Below are positions 7,076-14,613 of a DNA stretch of 34,581 nucleotides, piece by piece. Positions within the stretch are counted from its first letter, which is position 1; the number at the start of each line of letters is the position of its first letter. The notes beneath the pieces were generated by a model. That model had not been told where the DNA came from. It made no database searches and saw nothing but the letters and a program-made list of their open reading frames with translations. Source of the stretch: Gammaproteobacteria bacterium. GTDB lineage: Bacteria > Pseudomonadota > Gammaproteobacteria > Pseudomonadales > Cellvibrionaceae. The stretch is taken from assembly GCA_025362015.1 (NCBI GenBank), contig JANYIO010000232.1, forward strand, positions 1 to 34,581, read 5' to 3'. Position numbers and translations under genes: made by a program.

Positions 7076-8305
7076 GTGAATAGTATTTTGTTAATTAACG
7101 CCTCGGGCGTGGATAAGCCGGGCATTACGCGGGCCATTACCAAAGTGTTGACGCAGTATCAGGCAACTATTCTTGATATTGGTCAGGCAGTTATTCATGA
7201 CACCCTTGCTCTTGGGATTCTCGTTGAGGTTAGTTTAGGCGATACGCAAAAAGTCGCACTCGAAGCAGAAATTCAGCAGCGCACTACGCCTTTAGGTATT
7301 CACGTGCGTTTTCAAAATATCACTCATGAACAATATGTACATTGGGTAGAGCAGCAGGGTAAAGCGCGTTATATAGTCACTCTACTGGCGCGTCAGGTGA
7401 CTGCGGAACACATTGCTGAACTCACGGTCATTACTTCAAAACACGGTTTGAATATCGACAGCATTAACCGTCTCTCTGGCCGTACTTCACTCGATGTTCT
7501 TCAGGGCAATGCGGACAATCTCAGTAATGCTTGCGTAGAATTTTCAGCGCGCGGCACGCCGGATAATATTGCAGCATTGCGTTCTGAGTTTATGGAATTA
7601 TCGGGGCGGATGAATATTGATATCGCTTTTCAGCGTGATTCTGTGTATCGCCGCAATCGCAGGTTGGTGTGTTTTGATATGGATTCCACCTTGATTGAAG
7701 CAGAAGTGATTGATGAGTTAGCAAAAGCTGCTGGTGTGGGGGAACAAGTCGCAGCAATTACTGAAGCGGCTATGCGTGGCGAATTGGATTTTAAGCAAAG
7801 TTTTGTACGCCGTGTGGCGCTATTGAAAGGTCTGGATGAATCTGTACTTGCCGGTATTGCAGAAAACTTGCGCTTGACAGAAGGCGCTGAGAAATTAATT
7901 TTTTCGCTTAAAAAATTGGGTTATAAAACGGCGATTTTATCGGGCGGCTTTAATTATTTTGGTCGTTATCTGCAAGCTAAATTGGGTATTGATTACGTCT
8001 ATGCCAACGAATTAGATATTGTTGACGGTAAAGTAACCGGCAATGTAGTAGGCACTGTGGTTGATGGCCAACGCAAAGCGGAATTGCTCGCAATGCTTGC
8101 GCAGCAAGAAGGTATTGCCTTGGAGCAAGTGATTGCGGTGGGTGACGGCGCTAATGATTTACCGATGTTAAGTGTGGCGGGTTTAGGCGTAGCGTTTAGA
8201 GCGAAACCTTTGGTGAAGGCATCTGCAGAACATGCAATATCAACTTTGGGGCTGGATGCGATTTTATATTTGTTGGGCTTTAGAGAGCGCGATAAATTAT
8301 TGTGA
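7076..8305 (+). CDS. serB: Phosphoserine phosphatase SerB (ACT-domain form)
   Basis: Hydrolyses O-phospho-L-serine to serine, the last step of serine synthesis. The frame is open from 6977, but the first 33 codons overlap the upstream tandem repeats and look non-coding. The GTG at 7076 has GGAG 5 bases before it and starts directly at the conserved MNSILLINASGVDKPGITRAIT, giving 409 residues. Residues about 1-170 form two ACT-like domains as in the Pseudomonas and mycobacterial enzymes; the second begins near VTLLARQVTAEHIAEL. The rest is a HAD phosphatase: nucleophile motif DMDST at 201-205, KTAILSGGFNYFG (motif II region) and VIAVGDGANDLPML (metal-binding motif III). ACT domains imply allosteric control by serine. 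The gene is transcribed alone and ends at a shared terminator. Confidence 0.96.
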   Translation: MNSILLINASGVDKPGITRAITKVLTQYQATILDIGQAVIHDTLALGILVEVSLGDTQKVALEAEIQQRTTPLGIHVRFQNITHEQYVHWVEQQGKARYIVTLLARQVTAEHIAELTVITSKHGLNIDSINRLSGRTSLDVLQGNADNLSNACVEFSARGTPDNIAALRSEFMELSGRMNIDIAFQRDSVYRRNRRLVCFDMDSTLIEAEVIDELAKAAGVGEQVAAITEAAMRGELDFKQSFVRRVALLKGLDESVLAGIAENLRLTEGAEKLIFSLKKLGYKTAILSGGFNYFGRYLQAKLGIDYVYANELDIVDGKVTGNVVGTVVDGQRKAELLAMLAQQEGIALEQVIAVGDGANDLPMLSVAGLGVAFRAKPLVKASAEHAISTLGLDAILYLLGFRERDKLL

Positions 8306-8345
8306 TTTTTTGATTGCACAATACAAACCAAATAAGCAAACCAAT

Positions 8346-8376
8346 AAAAAAGCCGGGCATATAACCCGGCTTTTTT
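8346..8376. terminator. Bidirectional intrinsic terminator between serB and the fimX-like gene
   Basis: AGCCGGG (8351-8357) pairs with CCCGGCT (8365-8371) around a 7-base loop. A-run and T-run flanks let it work on both strands, stopping serB (+) and the convergent fimX-like gene (-). Confidence 0.92.
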
Positions 8377-8394
8377 GTGGATGTTAATAAATCA

Positions 8395-10488
8395 TTAAGT
8401 TTCCATGTTGAAGTCGTAATTTAAATTTTGGCTAGGTTCTTGTAAATAATGTCCTTGAATATAATGCGCGCCGGCTTGCCACAGTGTTGAAAGGACACTG
8501 GCATTTTCCACAAATGGCACAATGGTAATTTTGTTTTCGGCGTGGAGCTGCTCAATTAAATGAATTAAAGCTGCGGAACTTTCATTTTTATGTTGAATGT
8601 CTGTGGTAAACGAGCCATCAATTTTAATGAGCGTTACCGGTACGTGTTTAAGCACGTTGAATGGCGTGAGAGAGCAACCAAAATTGGTAATGGAGAAATG
8701 TGTGTTTAGTTTTTGTAGGCCTTGCGAGAAATTTTTGGCTGCATTTAAGTGATTAGTAACATCGACTTCATCAGCTTGGAAAGTGATAGCGTCGGGCGCT
8801 AATTTCGCGGCTTTAAAGGCAACGGCCAACCATGGCACAAGAGTTTCATCGCAGAGTGACTGGCGACCAAGATTTACAATTAATTTTGTTTTGTTGCCTT
8901 TGCTGCGATGTTGCGACAGCATTTTTATGGATTCTAAAATAGCCCAACGATCGACTTTAATGCTAGCGTTTATTTTGCTTGCTGATTCGAGGAAGTTGTT
9001 GGGCGATATGTCTTCACCTTTTTCGTTGATCATACGCAAATAAACTTCGTAATATTCTTCTTCTGATCCGCGCAGGCTAATAATGGGTTGAAATAGTAAA
9101 CGGAATTTATCGTTGTCGAGTGCAAACTGCACTTCGGTAGCGAGGTCGCGTGCTGCTGGAGCGGCAGCCTCTGGTTCAAATAGAAATGCAGCATTGCCTT
9201 TTTGGGTGCGTACTTTTTCCATGGCTAAGCGTGCTTGCTCAACCACTGTACCCGCTTTTGTAGACGTTTCATTGACAATCGATATGCCAATGCTGCAGGT
9301 TAGCTGCAAGGTTTTTCCGTCAACATCGATGATGTGTTGTTCAAGTGCCTTACACAATTGTTGTGCGCGATTTACGGCAGCATCAGCTTTGATGTTGGGG
9401 ATTAATAACGTAAAACAGGAATCACCAAAACGCGATAAAACATCAGTGGGATTTATTTTTCCACGCAAGAGCGCAGAAATATCACTGAGTACCAAGTCTG
9501 AACCCGCCACCCCAAATGCCTTGGGTACGCGTTCAGAAAAGCTATCTAATTCTATATAAAGCAAGCTGAGTGATTGCTGTCCTTCAATGCGATCAATAGT
9601 ACTTTCCAGCAGTTGCAGCATGTGTTGGCGATTGAATAAACCAGTGACTAAATCTTGCGATTTTATTTGTTTGAGCTGCGCTTCTAACACATCGTTGTTA
9701 ACGGTATTTTCAATGTTGCTTGCGCGTGCTAAAAATTGAACACAGGCTTCTTCATCGTAGGTAACGTGTGATACTTCGAGGCTAATGGCTGCTGGTGTGC
9801 CATCTTGCTTCACCCCTTGAAATGAAAGTTGGCTTGAGCCAGCATCTTCACCTTTTAAGGTAAAGTCTTTAAGAAAGTTTTTAAGTTTATTTTGTTCTTT
9901 ATCCGCAACCATATCCATAATGGGCATGCATTCAATATCGTCGCGGTTTTCATAGCCAAATAGTTCGGCGAAAGATTCGTTAGCGTACAGATAAAGGCCG
10001 TCTTGCATATAGGCAATAGCATCGCGTGATGAATCAAGCAGTTGTTGGCAGCGTCGTTCGGCTTCACGAAAACGACGATCGGCAATGCGCTTTGTTTGAC
10101 GATCATAGTGGTTGGCTATTTCGCGTTGGATGACTAACAGAAGGTGTTGATCGTCATCCAGATGAACTACGTCGACAGCGCCGATTTTCAAGCCCTCTAC
10201 CACTGCGGCGGTAGATTCATCATCTTCGTGTAATAAAATAACGGGCACATCTTTGTTGAGCCGGCGAATATGTTTGATGGTTACTTGTGGTGTTGGATGG
10301 GTGGTGCTGTCATCTCCGATTAATAAATCCCATGTTTGTTCTTGCAGAAGTTTAACCAGTGCTTCTTCACTTTCCACATGTTGTGCGCGGTTGGACCGAC
10401 CGGCATTGTTTAACATGCTGATAAGGCGTTCTGCTTCAGTCCGTGAGTTATTAAGAATCAATAAACGGATAGTGCCATTTGATGTCAT
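8395..10488 (-). CDS. fimX: FimX-like cyclic-di-GMP receptor (REC-like, PAS, degenerate GGDEF and EAL)
   Basis: The 697-residue cytoplasmic protein has FimX architecture and length. Residues about 7-130 are receiver-like (LLIGDDSTTH, PVILLHEDDE) without the normal phosphorylation pocket. About 145-265 is PAS. About 275-435 is a GGDEF domain whose signature reads RFGDSCF, so it cannot be a cyclase. About 448-690 is an EAL domain with EVYLRM in place of EAL, NFG in place of the DDFG loop, and VPFVEN in place of the catalytic E. The signature losses predict no phosphodiesterase activity but leave a c-di-GMP binding site possible. In Pseudomonas FimX sits beside serB, as here, and controls type IV pilus assembly and twitching; Xanthomonas FimX acts with PilZ and PilB. 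The neighbouring gene (10715-12562) with a PilZ-like end fits this setting. Whether it controls pili in this organism is inference. Confidence 0.87.
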   Translation of the reverse strand: MTSNGTIRLLILNNSRTEAERLISMLNNAGRSNRAQHVESEEALVKLLQEQTWDLLIGDDSTTHPTPQVTIKHIRRLNKDVPVILLHEDDESTAAVVEGLKIGAVDVVHLDDDQHLLLVIQREIANHYDRQTKRIADRRFREAERRCQQLLDSSRDAIAYMQDGLYLYANESFAELFGYENRDDIECMPIMDMVADKEQNKLKNFLKDFTLKGEDAGSSQLSFQGVKQDGTPAAISLEVSHVTYDEEACVQFLARASNIENTVNNDVLEAQLKQIKSQDLVTGLFNRQHMLQLLESTIDRIEGQQSLSLLYIELDSFSERVPKAFGVAGSDLVLSDISALLRGKINPTDVLSRFGDSCFTLLIPNIKADAAVNRAQQLCKALEQHIIDVDGKTLQLTCSIGISIVNETSTKAGTVVEQARLAMEKVRTQKGNAAFLFEPEAAAPAARDLATEVQFALDNDKFRLLFQPIISLRGSEEEYYEVYLRMINEKGEDISPNNFLESASKINASIKVDRWAILESIKMLSQHRSKGNKTKLIVNLGRQSLCDETLVPWLAVAFKAAKLAPDAITFQADEVDVTNHLNAAKNFSQGLQKLNTHFSITNFGCSLTPFNVLKHVPVTLIKIDGSFTTDIQHKNESSAALIHLIEQLHAENKITIVPFVENASVLSTLWQAGAHYIQGHYLQEPSQNLNYDFNMET

Positions 10489-10714
10489 AACGGGTCTCTA
10501 TGCTGCCCTGATAACCTGGGTCTAACCGCAGGAAGGGACTTCAGCGCCTTGCGTCGGAAAGTGCTTGTCAGCAATGCTAAGTGTCTTGTAGTGAATGATA
10601 CCGTAAAATTATCCATTTTCGATTATTGCTCATTCTAAAGGTTAATTTATGGGACTTGGTTATCGACTTACGTATTGTGCTGTTGATTAATTAGGTTTTT
10701 CAACTACTTATTGG

Positions 10715-12562
10715 CTAGGAATCCCATACTGAATCAAAATCATCCGGTTTTTCAGTCTCTTTTGGTTTGGTAACCACTAATTCGCGATAGCTAAACTGGT
10801 TGAACGAGCCAGTGGCAAAGCTGCGATTGGTTAGTTGAATATTTTGATTCATATTGTCGCTATCTCCCTGTATTGAGCGGCGATAAATCCGAGCTTTGCT
10901 GTATTCGCGAAATGAAATAGCGTTGGTGATGAGTGTTGCCGGTTGATTAATGGCTTTGAGTGTCGGTATTTCAAGTGCACGTAAATATTCAGATGCATCC
11001 CCCGTTTTGTGGATAATGGCCAACCCTACAGGCGTGGCTTGGGGGGCTAAAATTTGTATGCCCAGCTGGGTTACTCCCTGAGTTTGATTCGCCCAGCGAA
11101 CAACACCCAGGCTCCAGCGGTTGCGGACTAGATCACGCAGGCCGAGCAATTCCCCGGCCTTCACCTGGTTGGGGATTTCATCGCGCCATTCAATGCAATA
11201 ACCGCTGGGGCTGGAATCTATGAGTGGTACTTTGTAAATTGGATGTGTTTCTTTAAGTTCATCCGCTTCATTTTCGCGAATGGAGCGTTCAATGTTTGTA
11301 GTTGAATGCGTTTTATCGGCAATGTTAAAGCTATCACCCCAAGGGTCTGCTTCATTTTTTTGTTGAGATAAGGCGGTTAGTAGTGCAGTGCGGTTCTGAA
11401 AAATAACTTCTAAAGCGTTGTTGGCATGTACGCCATTTAATTTATTAAGAAAATGAGTAAAATTAGTCTCATTGGCAAGATGATAATGAATACTGCTAAT
11501 GCCTACAGTAACGTCTAATAACCCACTCGTTTCCTGACGGTCAAAATTGCGCTGCGCTAGCAGATTCCACGCTTGAATTAGATGTTGGGTGAGTGCTGAG
11601 GTTAATTGTAATTCATTCCGGAAATTGCTTTTCCCCTCAGTTTCAATTCCCGGAGTCTTGTCGATTTCTTGCAATTTTTTGCAGAGTTGACTGGTATTTA
11701 ATTCTAATAATAAGGTATGGCCTAAAGCTTTCAGCCGAGAAAGGTACTGTGGCGGATGATTGCTATTGAGTGCTATCGCAAACAGACTTTCATAGTTGTT
11801 GTCGTCATTGTCGGCAGTGTCGCTACTAAGATCTTGTAATTGGGCTAAACCGCTAAGTGTGTCCAACGCTCTATAAGTTGCAAGTACTTCATCTTGCCCT
11901 AATTGATTGGGGCGAGAGCAGGCCAATAATAATACGCGTATGTATGCAAGTGTAATCGTCGTGCAGTGTTGGTGATTAGCTAAGGGCTCCTCAATATCGA
12001 GTTCGCTTACTTCAAGTTGCAAAGCGATTTGATAAAGGCTGTGTAGTTCGGTCCATAGCTGAGCTGAAATGGGGGTATAGAGTTGATAATATCTTAGTAG
12101 AAGTAAGCCAATTCCAGTGATTGCACGATGAATACTGAGCGCCAAAAATTCGAGACGGGGTGTTGATTCTTTACAAAAATCACGCAGGCAAACCAGGTAG
12201 CCATTGATCATGTGTTTTTGTAGGGCTTGAGCAATGGTTGCTGTTTTTACGGCGTTATCAGGCAAAATTAGGGGCTGATTCAAAAAGCTCTGCGCCAAAC
12301 CATCAATGGTTTGTGCGGTAGGTATGCGCAGAGTTTCTAATATATTAAGGCGGTTCCTCACTCCGGTTTGAAAACGGCTAACATCGGGGAGTGCCTGATA
12401 AAGCAAGCCACTGACAAATTGACTCTGTGTAAGCGGTAAAGAGCGTACCCAGGTTTTAATACTGGCTTCGCGGGTGCCATCACAAAAACTCAATTGCGCC
12501 AAATCCTGTATCGGCACGTGGAGCTGCTCAAGCAATTGATTAATTGGTTGCAGTGTGGTCAT
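10715..12562 (-). CDS. Uncharacterised protein with PilZ-like C-terminal domain, beside fimX
   Basis: A 615-residue soluble protein, mostly predicted helical, without signal peptide or membrane segment. Residues about 1-450 are Leu/Gln/Ala-rich helices without a recognised motif. Residues about 455-560 look like a PilZ beta-barrel: a D-x-S-x-x-G match (DSSPSG) leads into GYCIEWRDEIP, then LVRNRWSLGVVRWANQ and a GIQIL strand, the usual GVVRW...GIQ pattern. The RxxxR arginine motif that normally precedes DxSxxG is not evident, so c-di-GMP binding is uncertain. The protein ends in an acidic tail (DDFDSVWDS). It lies 226 bp upstream of fimX on the same strand, suggesting a shared role in c-di-GMP output, but each gene may have its own promoter. 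Function unknown. Confidence 0.7.
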   Translation of the reverse strand: MTTLQPINQLLEQLHVPIQDLAQLSFCDGTREASIKTWVRSLPLTQSQFVSGLLYQALPDVSRFQTGVRNRLNILETLRIPTAQTIDGLAQSFLNQPLILPDNAVKTATIAQALQKHMINGYLVCLRDFCKESTPRLEFLALSIHRAITGIGLLLLRYYQLYTPISAQLWTELHSLYQIALQLEVSELDIEEPLANHQHCTTITLAYIRVLLLACSRPNQLGQDEVLATYRALDTLSGLAQLQDLSSDTADNDDNNYESLFAIALNSNHPPQYLSRLKALGHTLLLELNTSQLCKKLQEIDKTPGIETEGKSNFRNELQLTSALTQHLIQAWNLLAQRNFDRQETSGLLDVTVGISSIHYHLANETNFTHFLNKLNGVHANNALEVIFQNRTALLTALSQQKNEADPWGDSFNIADKTHSTTNIERSIRENEADELKETHPIYKVPLIDSSPSGYCIEWRDEIPNQVKAGELLGLRDLVRNRWSLGVVRWANQTQGVTQLGIQILAPQATPVGLAIIHKTGDASEYLRALEIPTLKAINQPATLITNAISFREYSKARIYRRSIQGDSDNMNQNIQLTNRSFATGSFNQFSYRELVVTKPKETEKPDDFDSVWDS

Positions 12563-12682
12563 TAGGCTAGGTTAATCGCTCAATTTGTTGCACATATGTA
12601 AAGTTATTATAGCCCAATTCCGCTAAAGAGCCTGCGTAAGGTGGGATGCGTAATAAGGCGTAATAACGCCTAAGGTTGAGGC

Positions 12683-13378
12683 TTAGGGAGTTAGTTCGCC
12701 ATCTAGCAATTGCAACCGTTTGGGTGTGCCTACATCACTCCAGCGCCCGCGATAAACCTCTGCGCTGATGTGTTGTTGGGTGATGCCATAACGTAGTACT
12801 TCGCCGAGTGGAAATTTTTGACGTTGGTGTGGATATTGGCTGATGAGTTGTGGGTCAATCAAGCTAATACCGGAAAAAGTGTATTTGGCTAAGTTGTCTT
12901 GCGCGATAGTGCGGTCGTCAGCCAACCAGTTTTGCGCATCAGGAGCAAAATCTCCTTGTGGATGAAAGTCTGGGTTAGGAACTAAAATCAGGTGCGCTAA
13001 CTCATCGGTTGCGAGGGAGTAATCGCAGAGTTGGGCCAGCGGAAAATCACTCCACACATCGCCATTAATCAGCAGGAACGGATCCTTACCCAAGAGGGAA
13101 AGTGCATGAAGTAATGCTCCTGCAGTTTCGAGCGGTTCTGGTTCGGAGGAGTAGCTCACGTTTAATCCAAATTGGCTGCCATCGCCAACAAAGGCGATAA
13201 TTTTTTCGCCCAAATGGGCAAGATTAATGATTACATCTTTAATGCCATTGCGTGCCAGGGCTTCCAAGTGATATTGCAACAATGGCTTGCCGCCAACGCA
13301 GAGTAAGGGTTTTGGCAGATGATCGGTGAGTGGGCGCATGCGCTGACCGAGGCCAGCGGCGAGGATCATTGCTTTCAT
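12683..13378 (-). CDS. murU: N-acetylmuramate alpha-1-phosphate uridylyltransferase MurU
   Basis: Converts MurNAc-alpha-1-phosphate and UTP to UDP-MurNAc, the final step of the recycling route that bypasses de novo synthesis and confers intrinsic fosfomycin tolerance in Pseudomonas. The 231-residue protein is a sugar-nucleotidyltransferase: signature LAAGLGQRMRPLT at 6-18, lysine in PKPLL (22-26), LLINGDVW with the metal-binding Asp, and a C-terminal YRGRWSDVGTPKRL segment. Length fits MurU. Its ATG overlaps the stop codon of amgK by four bases (ATGA), so the two are translationally coupled and work in sequence. Confidence 0.93.
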   Translation of the reverse strand: MKAMILAAGLGQRMRPLTDHLPKPLLCVGGKPLLQYHLEALARNGIKDVIINLAHLGEKIIAFVGDGSQFGLNVSYSSEPEPLETAGALLHALSLLGKDPFLLINGDVWSDFPLAQLCDYSLATDELAHLILVPNPDFHPQGDFAPDAQNWLADDRTIAQDNLAKYTFSGISLIDPQLISQYPHQRQKFPLGEVLRYGITQQHISAEVYRGRWSDVGTPKRLQLLDGELTP

Positions 13379-14439
13379 GCATTTTCTCCCGCGCGGCTAT
13401 TTTCTCCTGCAAGATTGTAGTCACTGTACCAAGGTTGTTGTTCGGCTAGTGGTAAAAGATTGGCTTTGAACCATGAGGTAAAGGCGTTGAATTGCGGATA
13501 TTGCTCAGCAACTTCTAGCGTGTAGCGAATCACTAATGGCAAATCATGTAAGTAATGAGGTTTGCTATCGCGCAAATGTAACCGTGCAAAAATACCTAGC
13601 ACTTTAATATGCCGTTGTAGCCCCATCCAATCCAGCCAACGCAGAAATTCAGTTTCGCTAACATCGGTTAGTAAGCCAGTGGCAATTGCTTGTTGGCGAT
13701 AAGCCAAAGCCCAGTTTTTAACTTGTGGCGCTGGCCAACGTACATAACAATCGCGTAGCAACGAGGCAAGATCATAAGTACAAGCACCCCAAAGCGCGCC
13801 TTGAAAATCAATCACACCTAGTCCGTTATTCGGTTGCAAGATTAAATTGCGTGAATGAAAGTCGCGGTGCACTAATGTTTGTGGCTGTTCAAGCGCAGAT
13901 GTTTCCAGCGCGCTAAATATTTGTGCAAGCATCATGTCGTCGTGTGGATTGAGTGAATAAGCGAGTAATTTTTCCGCAAACCATTCGCTAAAAATCAACA
14001 ATTCGCGATGCAGTAAGTTCTGATCATAGCGTGGAATAAGTGTGTCATTATCAGGGCAGCGCTGTAGGTTTATCAGTGTGTTAAATACTTGTCCGTAGAG
14101 TGAGTCCACAGTATTTGCGTTGAGCTTGCCGTGGAGTAATTCATCACCAAAGTCTTCCACCAACAAAAACCCCTGGGCTTCATCCACTGCCAAAACTTCA
14201 GGTGTACCAACCCCGTATTGATTTAAATAACGCGCCAAAGCTACAAATTGCCGCGAATCTTCAGTTTGGGGTGGGGCATCAACTGCTAACCATTGTGACG
14301 GAGTGTCAAAGCGAAAATAGCGACGAAAACCTGCATCGCTGGCGATGGGGGTGAGTGTTATTGCTGTGGTGCTTGATGATAGTTGCGTGGTAACCCAATG
14401 CGCTAATTTTTGTTCGCGTTCGATGGGGATGTTGAGCAT
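13375..14439 (-). CDS. amgK: N-acetylmuramate/N-acetylglucosamine kinase AmgK
   Basis: Phosphorylates the anomeric hydroxyl of MurNAc (or GlcNAc) with ATP, feeding MurU in cell-wall recycling. The 354 residues show the aminoglycoside phosphotransferase fold: SDAGFRRYFR loop near 34-43, FLLVEDFGDELL hinge at 91-102, catalytic loop LVHRDFHSRNLIL with Asp193, and metal-binding GVIDFQGALWG with Asp211. The pairing with murU, and the divergent position to lptD, match Pseudomonas and separate it from true antibiotic kinases. The start ATG at 14439 leaves about 170 bp to the lptD start for two promoters. Confidence 0.93.
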   Translation of the reverse strand: MLNIPIEREQKLAHWVTTQLSSSTTAITLTPIASDAGFRRYFRFDTPSQWLAVDAPPQTEDSRQFVALARYLNQYGVGTPEVLAVDEAQGFLLVEDFGDELLHGKLNANTVDSLYGQVFNTLINLQRCPDNDTLIPRYDQNLLHRELLIFSEWFAEKLLAYSLNPHDDMMLAQIFSALETSALEQPQTLVHRDFHSRNLILQPNNGLGVIDFQGALWGACTYDLASLLRDCYVRWPAPQVKNWALAYRQQAIATGLLTDVSETEFLRWLDWMGLQRHIKVLGIFARLHLRDSKPHYLHDLPLVIRYTLEVAEQYPQFNAFTSWFKANLLPLAEQQPWYSDYNLAGENSRAGENA

Positions 14440-14467
14440 AGTTAGATCCAGATTGATAGTTGAGTGG

Positions 14468-14497
14468 ATTCTACCCTAGATGATCCAGTGCGACCAA
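14468..14497 (-). promoter_or_regulatory. Candidate sigma-70 promoter for amgK-murU
   Basis: Read on the minus strand, TTGGTC (14497-14492) and TAGAAT (14473-14468) are spaced by 18 bases. The -10 matches the consensus at five of six bases, the -35 at only three. It ends about 28 bases before the amgK start. The call rests on pattern alone. Confidence 0.35.
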
Positions 14498-14613
14498 AGT
14501 TCGCGTTATGCCAGTATTAATTCCCTGTCTGCGCTGATTGCAGTAGAATCGCGACAATTTTTGCAGAGATAGCCTCTGTGTATTGTGCTTCTTCGTCGAT
14601 GAGACAGCTGTTA

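Noticed and set aside
9113-9559. 148-residue frame opposite the fimX-like gene
   Set aside because: Lies fully inside a well-supported gene; Ser/Ala/Cys-rich composition is that of an antisense shadow.
13375-14439. Reading amgK as an antibiotic (aminoglycoside) resistance gene
   Set aside because: The fold is that of an aminoglycoside phosphotransferase, but the overlap with murU and position opposite lptD identify the cell-wall sugar kinase.
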